14,934 bases of DNA from an uncultured Oscillospiraceae bacterium. GTDB taxonomy: Bacteria; Bacillota; Clostridia; Oscillospirales; Oscillospiraceae. The position numbers were made by a program, and so were the translations under genes. Positions 7,139 through 14,152 of the stretch are shown in pieces. Every line of letters begins with the position of its first letter. The stretch's first letter is position 1. The stretch spans positions 1 through 14,934 of the forward strand of contig CAJTYO010000063.1 in the NCBI GenBank assembly GCA_910584045.1, given 5' to 3'. The notes under the pieces are model-generated. The model did no database searches. It was given only the letters and a program-made list of their open reading frames with translations, and was not told the origin of the DNA.

Positions 7139-7161
7139 GTACTATAGGGAGGCGAGGTATA

Positions 7162-7497
7162 ATGAACATCGACGATTGGCGCTCCCAGCTCAGGCGGGGG
7201 ACACTGGAGTTCTGCATCCTGCTGATGATCGAAAAGAGGGACTGCTACGGCTACGACATCATCAGCCGACTGGAAAGACGCCCCATTCTGGCCGCGAAGG
7301 AGAGCACCATCTACCCCCTGCTGCGCCGGCTGCTGCGGGAGGGACTGCTGCGCTCTTTCTGGCAGGAATCTGCCGAGGGCCTGCCGCCCAGAAAATACTA
7401 CGCCCTGACTGAGGAGGGCCGGACAAGCCTGAACGCCATGCGCCGGGAGTGGAGCGGCCTGCTGGAGGCCATCGGCGGGATCGAGGAGGAAACATGA
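7162..7497 (+). CDS. PadR-family transcriptional regulator
   Basis: A 111-residue PadR protein of the short subfamily. The winged helix-turn-helix covers residues 10-90: RRGTLEFCILLMI, CYGYDIISRL at 28-37, the recognition-helix block STIYPLLRRLLREGLL at 48-63 and the wing GLPPRKYYALTEEGR at 73-87. A short C-terminal helix (91-108) would mediate dimerisation. The ATG at 7162 is preferred because the AGGGAGGCGAGG site at 7146-7157 lies just upstream; an in-frame GTG at 7129 would sit inside the promoter. It is followed after one base by the HAAS membrane protein, the usual partner, which such regulators are thought to control. The inducing signal is unknown, and the operon is probably autoregulated through the palindrome at 7116-7131. 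Confidence 0.93.
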   Translation: MNIDDWRSQLRRGTLEFCILLMIEKRDCYGYDIISRLERRPILAAKESTIYPLLRRLLREGLLRSFWQESAEGLPPRKYYALTEEGRTSLNAMRREWSGLLEAIGGIEEET

Positions 7498-7498
7498 C

Positions 7499-8053
7499 AT
7501 GGATAGAGATCTGGAGAGCTATTTGGAGCGGATCGACCGGCATCTGCGGCCCATGCCTGCCTCGGAGCGGGTGGACATCGTGCGGGAGATAAAGAGCGAG
7601 ATGCTGGAGCTGGAGGGGCAAGGCCTGCTGCCGAGGGAGATTCTGGAGCGGCTGGGGCCGCCGAAGGCGTTGGCGGCGGCCTACCTGGGGGAGATAATCG
7701 CCAGAGACCCGCAGTTCAGCTGGCGGAGGTTGGGCAGCGTGGCCGCCTTTTACGGCTTGGCGGGACTGGGGAGCATGGTGGTCCTGCCGGCCACCAGCCT
7801 TACGGCGGTGGTCTTCCTGCTGTGCGGAGCGCTGCTGCCGGCGTTGGGCTTGCTGTCATTCCTGGCATCTCTGGCTGGGATCAAGACACCGTGGATTATG
7901 ATGCAGTTAGGCAGCTGGACAGCACCGCCCGCACTGGCCTTTCCGGTGTCGGCGGTGGTGGGACTGCTGCTGCTGTTGGCGGGACGTGGGCTGTGGAAGC
8001 TGACCGTTCGCTTCGTGCAAATGCTGGGGGAGCGGAGGCGGCGACTGGCGTGA
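7499..8053 (+). CDS. HAAS/DUF1700-family integral membrane protein
   Basis: A 184-residue protein with an N-terminal HAAS (DUF1700-like) helical domain at about residues 1-70 (LESYLERIDRHL, IVREIKSEMLE and LERLGPPKALAAAYLGE). Three hydrophobic segments follow at about 79-98, 100-126 and 143-170, with a very basic end (GERRRRLA). It should sit in the cytoplasmic membrane with the HAAS domain inside. It begins one base after the padR stop, with GAGGAGG in the padR tail as ribosome binding site, so the pair is translationally linked. PadR-HAAS pairs are common in Firmicutes and often include a third, DUF4097-like gene, which is missing here. The biochemical role is not established; envelope stress or sensing is a usual guess. 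Confidence 0.85.
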   Translation: MDRDLESYLERIDRHLRPMPASERVDIVREIKSEMLELEGQGLLPREILERLGPPKALAAAYLGEIIARDPQFSWRRLGSVAAFYGLAGLGSMVVLPATSLTAVVFLLCGALLPALGLLSFLASLAGIKTPWIMMQLGSWTAPPALAFPVSAVVGLLLLLAGRGLWKLTVRFVQMLGERRRRLA

Positions 8054-8062
8054 GACATAGAT

Positions 8063-8102
8063 AGAGAGGACCAGGGGGTGCTTTAACTCCCTGGTCCTCT
8101 CT
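8063..8102. terminator. Perfect 14-bp hairpin between convergent operons
   Basis: AGAGAGGACCAGGG (8063-8076) pairs perfectly with CCCTGGTCCTCTCT (8089-8102) around a 12-base loop. It lies 10 bases after the HAAS stop and 64 bases beyond the convergent GTPase-nuclease stop. Neither side has a good T run, so it is a weak bidirectional terminator or a 3'-end stabiliser. The rest of the gap, 8103-8165, shows TTTTTT on the minus strand (8115-8120) but no gene. Confidence 0.5.
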
Positions 8103-8165
8103 GCGCAGCGCGTCAAAAAACGGCTCTATTCTATTTGCATCTGCAGTCTATGGCGGGCAGCTCGG

Positions 8166-10826
8166 TCAGTTTTCCCTCGGATTTTTCAGCTGGTGGCGGA
8201 GCTGACGGAAGGAGCGGCCATGGAGATTATTGCGTTCGACAATGCGGCTGATGCTGCCCTCGGCGGCCTCCACTTCCTCGTGAAACTCCCGGGCGGAGAC
8301 CCGGATAGCCCCGTGACCCAGGATGATAAGCTGCTCCAGATTGTCCGATGTGGCTACCCGGACCCGGCGGCCCGGGTGCTCCCGGGCCAGATCGTAGGTG
8401 GCCCGCTCGATGTAGGCGTCCGCCGTCTCCGCCTCCTTGGTATAAACCACATGGATATTGCGGTAATGTTCCGTGGAGCCCGGGTTTCCCTTGACCTTGT
8501 ATGCGTCAAAGACCAGAATTACCACACACTTCTGATAGCCCTGGAAGTTGCACAGCAGGTCCATCAGCAGATACCGGGCCCTCTCCAGGCTGTCACGGGC
8601 CGCGTCCTTGAGCTCGTCCCAGGCGAAAATGATGTTGTACCCGTCCACCAGCAGATACTCCGGGCCCATTGGACGAAAGGGGACGGTGCGCTTCTCCTGC
8701 TTCGGCGGAGGCTTGGGCGCGGAGCGGAAGGCCTCGCCGGGGTCCGGGCCCCGCCGGCGCACCTGGCCATAGGTGCGCTCGAAAATGGCCTGGAGTGACT
8801 TCTCCTCCGCCTGGGAGGAGGGATAAGGGACCGCCGGGCGAGGGTTAGAGGAGCGGCCGGGCGGCGTGGGCTCCTGGCTGCCTCCCCGGCCCGCACCGGT
8901 CTCCAGGTGGGCGCAGGCCGGGACCTGATCCCACTTCACAGGAAAGCCCGCCCCGTGGGCGCAGAAGATAGAATCCGGGGAGTTGTCCAGGTCCCCCTCC
9001 GGGTCGTAGGCCAGGGAGGCGATGACCTCCTGAGCGTTATGGCAGGCCTCATAGCCGCCCAGGGCGCAGCTGAGCCGCCCCCGGCCCCGGGTATAAGCGG
9101 CCACATCCTGCCAGTAGGTCCCCAACTCCGAAACAGGGGCGCTGCCGGTGAGCAGGGCCGTATCCCCCAGAATTTCCGGAGGATCGAAGCGGCCTCCCAT
9201 CTGCTGCACGTCCGTCATGGCCCGGCCCAGGTTTTCGCCGGGCAGCTCCAGGCGGAAGTCGTACCAGGGCTCCAGCAGCACGCTTTGGGCTCCCATGAGG
9301 CCCTGGCGCACCGCCCGGTAGGTGGCCTGGCGGAAGTCGCCGCCCTCGGTGTGCTTGAGGTGGGCCCGGCCCGCCGTCAGGGAAAGCTTCATATCCGTGA
9401 TGGGCGAGCCGGTCAGTACGCCCAGATGGTCCCTCTCCGCCAGGTGGGTCAGCACCAGCCTCTGCCAGTGGCCGTCCAATGTGTCCTCGCTGCACAGGGA
9501 CGCGAAGCACAGACCGCTGCCCCGGGGCAGCGGCTCCAGGAGCAGATGAACCTCCGCGTAGTGGCGCAGTGGCTCGTAGTGGCCTATCCCCTCTGTGGGG
9601 GCGGCGATGGTCTCCCGATACAGGATGCCGCCCGGCCCAAAGTCCACGGCCAGACCGAAGCGCTCCAGGATTACCCGCCGCAGCACCTCCAGCTGTACCT
9701 GTCCCATGAGGCGGACGTGAATCTGCTGGAGCCGCTCACTCCACAGGATGTGAAGCTGGGGGTCCTCCTCCGCCAGCAGGCGCAGCTTGTCCAGCGCCAG
9801 ATGGGGGTCGCAGCCCTCCGGCAGCAGCAGCTGGTAGTTCACCACCGGCTCCAGCTCCGGCGGTGCGGAGGCGGCCTCCGACCCCAGCCCCTGACCGGGG
9901 AAGGTCTTTGTCAGACCCGTAACGGCGCAGACAATCCCCGCCGCGGCCTCCTCCAGGGCGGTAAAACGCGAACCGGAGTAAACCCGCAGCTGCTCCGCCT
10001 TCTCCGCCCAGGTTTCTCCGCGCCCATCCGCACCGGAGAGGAGGGCCTTCACCCGCAGGCTGCCGCCGGTGATCTTCAGATAGGTCAGCCGGACCCCCTG
10101 GCTATCCCGACCGATCTTGTAGACCTTGGCCCCGAAGTCCGCACCATAGTCCGGCCGAGGGGCGTAGGCCGCAAGGCCCTCCAGAAATTCCTCCACCCCC
10201 GTCAGCTTCAGCGCCGAGCCGAACCAGCAGGGGAACACAGTCCGCTCTGCAACGAGGCTGCGCAGCGTATTGTCCGATAGGGCCTGCGTGTCCAGATACT
10301 CGGTCAGGGCTTCCTCGCTGGCGGTGGCCGCCTCCTCCCAGAGCGTCGCCCGGTCTTCGCCGAAACGCAGACAGCCCTCGCTGAGCCGCCCCCGCAGGGA
10401 GGCCAGGAGGGCGTCGGGGTCCATCCCCGCCAGGTCCATCTTGTTGACGAACAAGAATACCGGTATCCGCCGCTTCTCCAACAGCCGCCAGAGGGTCAGG
10501 GTGTGAGCCTGCACTCCGTCGGAGGCGCTGATCACCAGCACGGCGCAGTCCAGCACCTGTAAGGTTCGCTCCATTTCGGCGGAGAAGTCCACGTGTCCCG
10601 GCGTGTCCAGCAGAGTGACCTCCCGGTCTCCCAGGGGGAACACCGCCTGCTTGGAGAAGATAGTGATGCCCCGCTCCCGCTCCAGGGCGTCGATGTCCAG
10701 GAAGGCGTCCCGGTGGTCCACGCGGCCCGGGGAACGGATTACGCCGGTTTTATACAGAATTGCCTCCGACAGCGTGGTCTTCCCCGCGTCCACATGGGCC
10801 AGTATGCCGACAACCAGCTTGTTCAT
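8166..10826 (-). CDS. Tet(M)/EF-G-type ribosomal GTPase fused to a C-terminal YacP/Rae1-like NYN nuclease domain
   Basis: An 886-residue two-part protein. Residues 1-640 are a translational GTPase the size of Tet(M): P-loop AHVDAGKTT (10-18), switch I RGITI (52-56), DTPGH (74-78), NKMD (128-131) and GSA (203-205), then EF-G-like domains II-V. A Pro/Gly/Arg-rich linker (641-720) leads to a YacP/Rae1-type NYN domain at 722-880, with LLVDGYNIIF (D728), VFDAY (D774), TADAYIE (D803) and ATSDNLEQ (D828) as the acidic metal site. In B. subtilis Rae1 is a ribosome-associated endonuclease reported to cut mRNA in the A site, which suggests this GTPase delivers a nuclease to the ribosome. The domain IV tip lacks Tet(M)'s YSPVSTP, so tetracycline resistance is doubtful. 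Translation starts within the stop of the AAA+ gene (ATGA overlap) with a weak ribosome binding site. Confidence 0.9.
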   Translation of the reverse strand: MNKLVVGILAHVDAGKTTLSEAILYKTGVIRSPGRVDHRDAFLDIDALERERGITIFSKQAVFPLGDREVTLLDTPGHVDFSAEMERTLQVLDCAVLVISASDGVQAHTLTLWRLLEKRRIPVFLFVNKMDLAGMDPDALLASLRGRLSEGCLRFGEDRATLWEEAATASEEALTEYLDTQALSDNTLRSLVAERTVFPCWFGSALKLTGVEEFLEGLAAYAPRPDYGADFGAKVYKIGRDSQGVRLTYLKITGGSLRVKALLSGADGRGETWAEKAEQLRVYSGSRFTALEEAAAGIVCAVTGLTKTFPGQGLGSEAASAPPELEPVVNYQLLLPEGCDPHLALDKLRLLAEEDPQLHILWSERLQQIHVRLMGQVQLEVLRRVILERFGLAVDFGPGGILYRETIAAPTEGIGHYEPLRHYAEVHLLLEPLPRGSGLCFASLCSEDTLDGHWQRLVLTHLAERDHLGVLTGSPITDMKLSLTAGRAHLKHTEGGDFRQATYRAVRQGLMGAQSVLLEPWYDFRLELPGENLGRAMTDVQQMGGRFDPPEILGDTALLTGSAPVSELGTYWQDVAAYTRGRGRLSCALGGYEACHNAQEVIASLAYDPEGDLDNSPDSIFCAHGAGFPVKWDQVPACAHLETGAGRGGSQEPTPPGRSSNPRPAVPYPSSQAEEKSLQAIFERTYGQVRRRGPDPGEAFRSAPKPPPKQEKRTVPFRPMGPEYLLVDGYNIIFAWDELKDAARDSLERARYLLMDLLCNFQGYQKCVVILVFDAYKVKGNPGSTEHYRNIHVVYTKEAETADAYIERATYDLAREHPGRRVRVATSDNLEQLIILGHGAIRVSAREFHEEVEAAEGSISRIVERNNLHGRSFRQLRHQLKNPREN

Positions 10827-12475
10827 GCGGGGCCCCCGCCATCATCGGAGGGCGGCGCAGCTTCCTCCGCCTCTGCCGGCTCCACCGGGGTCAGGGGCAC
10901 ATCCATCAGCTCCTTCAAGTCCTCCAGCGTGATGGTGGAGATGGCCTCGTCGGTGGGGTCCTTCATGGCGGCAACCCGGTCCGCCTGGGCGGCGACGATC
11001 TTCTCAAACAGGTTGCGCACATCCCGGGCGTTGCCAAAGTTGTCGTCCCGGTCCTCGTAGAGCTCCTGGAGGTGCTCTTTTACTGCTGCCTGGGCAGCCT
11101 CGTCCAAGGTGTAGTCGTTGCGCTTCACCCGGCCCAGGAAGATCTCATAGAGCTGGTCCCCGTTGTAATCCTCGAAGTACAGGTATTTGTTGAACCGGGA
11201 TTTCAGTCCCGGGTTGGAGTCGATAAACCGTGGCATCAGGGTGGCGTAGCCCGCAACAATGACCACAAAGTCGTCCCGGTGGTCCTCCATAGCCTTGAGG
11301 ATGGTGTCGATGGCCTCCTGGCCAAAGTCCTTGTCGGCATTCTCCGGGGAGAGTGTGTAGGCCTCGTCGATGAACAGTACGCCCCCCAGGGCCTTGTCGA
11401 TGACCTCCTTGGTTTTGATGGCCGTCTGACCCACGTAGCCGGCCACCAGGCCGGAGCGGTCTACCTCCACCAGATGTCCCTTCGAGAGGATTCCCAGGGC
11501 ACTGTAGACCTTGCCCACGATGCGGGCCACAGTGGTCTTACCGGTTCCCGGGTTGCCTGAAAAGACCAGGTGGAAGCTCATGTCCGGGGTCTTCATCCCC
11601 CGCTCCTGCCGCAGCTTACGGACTTTCACCAGGTTTACCAGGCTGTCCACGTCCCTCTTCACCACGTCCAGGCCGATGAGCTCATCCAGCGCCCCCATGG
11701 CCTCCTCCAGAGTGGGCTTGGGCGTCTCCGGCTCCTCCGTCTCCGCCGCCGGACCGCCGGACGCTGCCTCCGGCTTGGGCGGCGGTTCCGGCCCCTCTGT
11801 CACAGGCAGGGGGGCCATGGGATCGCCGGGGGTAGAGGGCTTTCCTGCGGGGGTGCCGAAAAAGTCGTCGTACAGCCCTCGGGCACTGTCCCGGCGCAGT
11901 ACCTTGTCAAACTCATCCATGAGGTCATTGAGAGCTCGGCCCGCGTCCCGCTGGGGCGGAGCGGACGGCGCGCCGCCCAGATAGTCGTCGGGGCCCGGGG
12001 TAGCGGGGGCGGCGGGGACGCCGGACGAGTCGCAGCAGCCGGTCAGCTGGTCGTACAGCAGAGTGATTCGCCGGCTCTCGGCGAAGGAGAAGGAGCCGTC
12101 ATAGGCGGCGCAGAGCATGAGGATGTTCTTCTGTACCTCGGCAAAGGTGCGGCTGTAGGTGGTGCCGGCGGATGCGTCGGCGGCGGCCAGCTTCTGGAAG
12201 AACTCCGGCACGCCAACGGTATAGTGGGGGTTGGCCTGGTAATAGGCGATGGCCTTGTCAAACTGGGCGGGGGAGAATTTCACCTGCCGGTCGGTGTAGA
12301 TCTGGTTGATGCCGATGACGTCCCCACCTTGTCCGCCGCTGACCGCCCAGAGGCAGAGGGTGCAGGCGCGAAAATATGTGTCAATCTCCTGGGCGGATAT
12401 TTTCAGGTCCGAAGGGATGCTCTGGCAGAAGTGGCCCACGCTGTCGGCGTAGTCCCTGTGAAAATTCTTGCTCAT
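10823..12475 (-). CDS. AAA+ ATPase of the CbbX/SpoVK group with TerB-like N-terminal region
   Basis: A 550-residue protein. Residues ~1-148 are helical and TerB-like (FAEVQKNILMLCAAYDGSFS at 111-130). Residues ~150-255 form a Pro/Ala/Glu-rich linker. The AAA+ module runs from ~255 to 525: Walker A GNPGTGKTT (307-315), pore-loop motif VAGYVGQ (344-350), Walker B GVLFIDEAYTL (365-375), sensor region VIVAGY (405-410), arginine finger LKSRF (R427) and sensor-2 region FGNARDVRNLFE (480-491). It matches the CbbX/SpoVK group of hexameric remodelling ATPases; B. subtilis SpoVK acts in sporulation and CbbX reactivates Rubisco, and neither role is implied here. The last ~25 residues are acidic and Pro-rich. 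The start has AGGAGGCG 6 bases upstream and a strong promoter. The stop overlaps the GTPase-nuclease start, so both proteins are made in a fixed ratio and probably work together. Confidence 0.9.
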   Translation of the reverse strand: MSKNFHRDYADSVGHFCQSIPSDLKISAQEIDTYFRACTLCLWAVSGGQGGDVIGINQIYTDRQVKFSPAQFDKAIAYYQANPHYTVGVPEFFQKLAAADASAGTTYSRTFAEVQKNILMLCAAYDGSFSFAESRRITLLYDQLTGCCDSSGVPAAPATPGPDDYLGGAPSAPPQRDAGRALNDLMDEFDKVLRRDSARGLYDDFFGTPAGKPSTPGDPMAPLPVTEGPEPPPKPEAASGGPAAETEEPETPKPTLEEAMGALDELIGLDVVKRDVDSLVNLVKVRKLRQERGMKTPDMSFHLVFSGNPGTGKTTVARIVGKVYSALGILSKGHLVEVDRSGLVAGYVGQTAIKTKEVIDKALGGVLFIDEAYTLSPENADKDFGQEAIDTILKAMEDHRDDFVVIVAGYATLMPRFIDSNPGLKSRFNKYLYFEDYNGDQLYEIFLGRVKRNDYTLDEAAQAAVKEHLQELYEDRDDNFGNARDVRNLFEKIVAAQADRVAAMKDPTDEAISTITLEDLKELMDVPLTPVEPAEAEEAAPPSDDGGGPA

Positions 12476-12519
12476 GGACGCCTCCTGGTATGTTCCCGCA
12501 GGGCGGTTATTTATGATGT

Positions 12520-12548
12520 ATTATAGCATAGGCGGGGGCGGTTGTAAA
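12520..12548 (-). promoter_or_regulatory. Sigma-A promoter of the AAA+/GTPase-nuclease operon
   Basis: On the minus strand TTTACA (12548-12543), 17 bases, then perfect TATAAT (12525-12520). Transcription would begin near 12513, leaving a ~38-base leader with the AGGAGG site. This is a strong promoter. Confidence 0.8.
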
Positions 12549-12567
12549 TCGCCGGGTGGGGAAAATG

Positions 12568-12582
12568 CACGGTAATACCGTG
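12568..12582. promoter_or_regulatory. 15-bp perfect palindrome midway between two divergent promoters
   Basis: CACGGTAATACCGTG has two 7-base arms around one central A. Its centre (12575) is about 61-62 bases upstream of both predicted start points, that of the AAA+ operon (~12513) and that of thiT (~12636). It is a candidate binding site for a dimeric regulator acting on both units; the regulator is unknown. Confidence 0.45.
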
Positions 12583-12600
12583 ATGTTGCAGGGAAGTTAC

Positions 12601-12629
12601 TTGACATTTATATCCCCAAATGGTATACT
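12601..12629 (+). promoter_or_regulatory. Sigma-A promoter of the thiT riboswitch transcript
   Basis: Consensus TTGACA (12601-12606), 17-base spacer, TATACT (12624-12629). The predicted start near 12636 places the riboswitch aptamer at the very 5' end of the RNA. Confidence 0.85.
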
Positions 12630-12637
12630 GCCCTCAT

Positions 12638-12734
12638 AATCCAAGGGGCGCTGGCGCACGCCGGCTGAGATGAGACGCATTGCCGTCCGGTCCCTCGAAC
12701 CTGATCCGGGTAATGCCGGCGTAGGAATGCGATT
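12638..12734 (+). ncRNA. TPP riboswitch aptamer (THI element) controlling thiT
   Basis: The conserved THI-box elements are in order: GGGGCGC at 12645-12651, GCTGAGATGA at 12664-12673, AACCTGATC at about 12699-12707, GGGTAATGCC, and GCGTAGGAA at 12719-12727. AATC (12638-12641) pairs with GATT (12731-12734) to close P1. The insert around 12674-12698 forms the variable P3a arm. TPP binding stabilises P1. With the terminator downstream, high TPP should shut off thiT transcription. Its place immediately before a thiamine transporter gene confirms the ligand. Confidence 0.95.
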
Positions 12735-12752
12735 GCTATATTTTACCCTTAT

Positions 12753-12787
12753 CGTATGTCTGCGTCCTGCGGACATGCGATTTTTTT
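12753..12787 (+). terminator. Riboswitch-controlled transcription terminator
   Basis: An 11-bp stem (12753-12763 with 12769-12779, two wobbles, loop GTCCT) is followed by seven T residues at 12781-12787, well before the thiT start. The 5' arm ATCGTAT (12751-12757) can instead pair with ATGCGAT (12727-12733), the 3' strand of aptamer P1. This gives a mutually exclusive antiterminator, so TPP turns the terminator on. Confidence 0.88.
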
Positions 12788-12833
12788 GTCCGCATGGTAC
12801 TTCCCGACCAATGCAAAAAGGAGGAAGTCATCT

Positions 12834-13409
12834 ATGTCAAACGCAAAATCATTCAGCAGAAAATCCCTCAGCCTTCGCTGCCTCTGTGAGGCGGCCATCC
12901 TCGTCGCCCTCGCGCAGGTCTTCAGTTATATCAAGCTTATGGAACTCCCTAACGGAGGATCGTTGACCCCTGCCATGTTCCCGATTATTCTCTTTGCCGT
13001 TCGCTGGGGTTGGAAGAACGGCCTGTTGGCCGGGTTCGTCTTCGGACTGCTCCAGCTGATTTTTGACGGAGCCTACGCCTGGGGGTGGCAATCCATGCTG
13101 CTGGATTATCTGGCGGCTTTTACGCCCCTTGGACTGGCGGGGCTCTTTAAAGGGAAAAAATGGGGTGTGTTTGCAGGAACCGTGCTGGGCTGCGCAGGAC
13201 GGTTCGTCATCCACTATGTCAGCGGCGTTACAATCTACAAAATTCTTGTACCTACAGAGGTGCTGGGTATGACCTTCAGTAATCCCAGCTTTTACTCGCT
13301 GGTGTACAACGGCTCCTACATGCTGCCTAACACGATTCTGGCCCTGGTTATCGCCGGACTGCTGTATATGCCTATGAAAAAATATTTCCTGGCCCAGGAT
13401 CTGGCCTGA
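12834..13409 (+). CDS. thiT: ThiT, thiamine-specific S component of an ECF transporter
   Basis: A 191-residue membrane protein of the ThiT family, the substrate-binding part of an energy-coupling-factor thiamine importer. It works with the shared EcfA/A'/T module, which is encoded elsewhere. About six hydrophobic segments are visible from residue 17 to 178. Family blocks are ELPNGGSLTPAMFPI (37-51), the segment FAVRWGWKNGLLAG, LDYLAAFTPLGLAG (90-103), FVIHYVSG (124-131) and YNGSYMLPN (158-166), which supply thiamine-pocket residues in the family. The ATG at 12834 has AAAAGGAGG 9 bases before it; an in-frame ATG at 12756 lies inside the terminator stem and is rejected. Expression is controlled by the TPP riboswitch. 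It is followed by a mobile-element remnant on the other strand. Confidence 0.95.
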   Translation: MSNAKSFSRKSLSLRCLCEAAILVALAQVFSYIKLMELPNGGSLTPAMFPIILFAVRWGWKNGLLAGFVFGLLQLIFDGAYAWGWQSMLLDYLAAFTPLGLAGLFKGKKWGVFAGTVLGCAGRFVIHYVSGVTIYKILVPTEVLGMTFSNPSFYSLVYNGSYMLPNTILALVIAGLLYMPMKKYFLAQDLA

Positions 13410-13426
13410 GGCGCAAAGTGAAGAAC

Positions 13427-13464
13427 ACGGCGGGATGCGGATGGATTGGTCCGTGTCCCGCCGT
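13427..13464 (+). terminator. Possible terminator hairpin after thiT
   Basis: ACGGCGGGA (13427-13435) pairs with TCCCGCCGT (13456-13464), with an inner CGGA/TCCG stem in the 20-base loop. Only a weak GGTATTTGG stretch follows, so it is a poor terminator by sequence. The segment from here to 13519 has no gene and is the boundary between the thiT locus and the element remnant. Confidence 0.35.
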
Positions 13465-13519
13465 CGGTATTTGGGGTCCGGAGTTGGATTCTTCGAAAGG
13501 GAGTTATACGGTTCCCATA

Positions 13520-14131
13520 TCAGGAGAACATCATGCGTACCACACGGGCCTCATCCTCATCGATCTCCAGCTTGTAGGCCTCATGCTTCCTCTTGTTGAA
13601 GATTCCGCTGGGGGCCAGCCGGTAGCCACAGGGGGCGCTTCCGCCCCGGAAACGGCCCTCCTGCACCATCTGGCTCAGGGCCGTCTTGGTGCGGATGGAG
13701 GTTTTCTGGCTCTCTCCATCTGCCTGCCAGTACCGAATGTAGTTGGTGAGCCGGTCTGTATGGGACTCAAACCGCTGTTCTCCCTCGTTGACGCTCCAGA
13801 CCCGGATGCCGTGTTTTACGAACCACTCCACCACAAAGGGCGTCTCATCCGATTTGCGGCCCAGGCGGTCAAACATGAACACCAGCAGGATGTCGAACTT
13901 GCCCTGCTCGGCCCTCTCTTTGAGAAGCTGTAGCTTGTCCCGGTCATTGGCGCTGACCTTGTAACTGGACACGCCGTTCTCCTGCTCCTCATGTACGATG
14001 GTCCAGCCCATCTTTGCGGCAAACTCTCGGCAGGCTTTGCGCTGGACAGGGATATCCGCCTGATTCTGCTCATCGTGATCAACCTGCTTGGTTGTGGAAA
14101 CACGATATAAACAATCGACTCGTTCAGCCAT
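13520..14131 (-). pseudogene. Truncated large serine recombinase (TnpX-like)
   Basis: A 203-residue frame that holds only the front of a large serine recombinase; intact members have about 500 residues or more. The resolvase-type catalytic domain is at residues 4-145: YRVST with nucleophile Ser12, NDRDKLQLL with Arg64, and MFDRLGRKSDE with Arg89/Arg92. The start of the recombinase domain follows (GRFRGGSAPCGYRL at 159-172, then DEDEARVVRMMF), and the frame stops abruptly after MMFS. The DNA-binding C-terminus, with its zinc-ribbon and coiled-coil parts, is missing. The bases after the stop do not look like recombinase in the frame I followed. The start is supported by an AGAGAGGA site upstream (14138-14145). 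It lies just after the VirB4-like fragment, as in integrative elements. Catalysis might survive but directed integration should not. Confidence 0.82.
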
Positions 14132-14152
14132 TTGTATCCGTCCTCTCTAAAA

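Noticed and set aside
8907..10280. Plus-strand open frame of 457 codons
   Set aside because: It is antisense to the GTPase-nuclease gene, has no good ribosome binding site and gives low-complexity protein without family motifs.
8166..10826. Calling the GTPase-nuclease a tetracycline resistance determinant
   Set aside because: The domain IV tip motif of Tet(M) is absent, the protein has an extra nuclease domain, and the gene is in a chromosomal-looking operon with an AAA+ partner rather than on the mobile segment.
11570..12526. Plus-strand open frame of 318 codons
   Set aside because: It is antisense to the AAA+ gene and Leu/Arg/Gly/Val-rich, with no domain; it runs through the AAA+ promoter region.
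12756..12833. Upstream in-frame ATG extending ThiT by 26 residues
   Set aside because: This ATG is inside the terminator stem of the riboswitch and has no ribosome binding site; the ATG at 12834 has a strong one.
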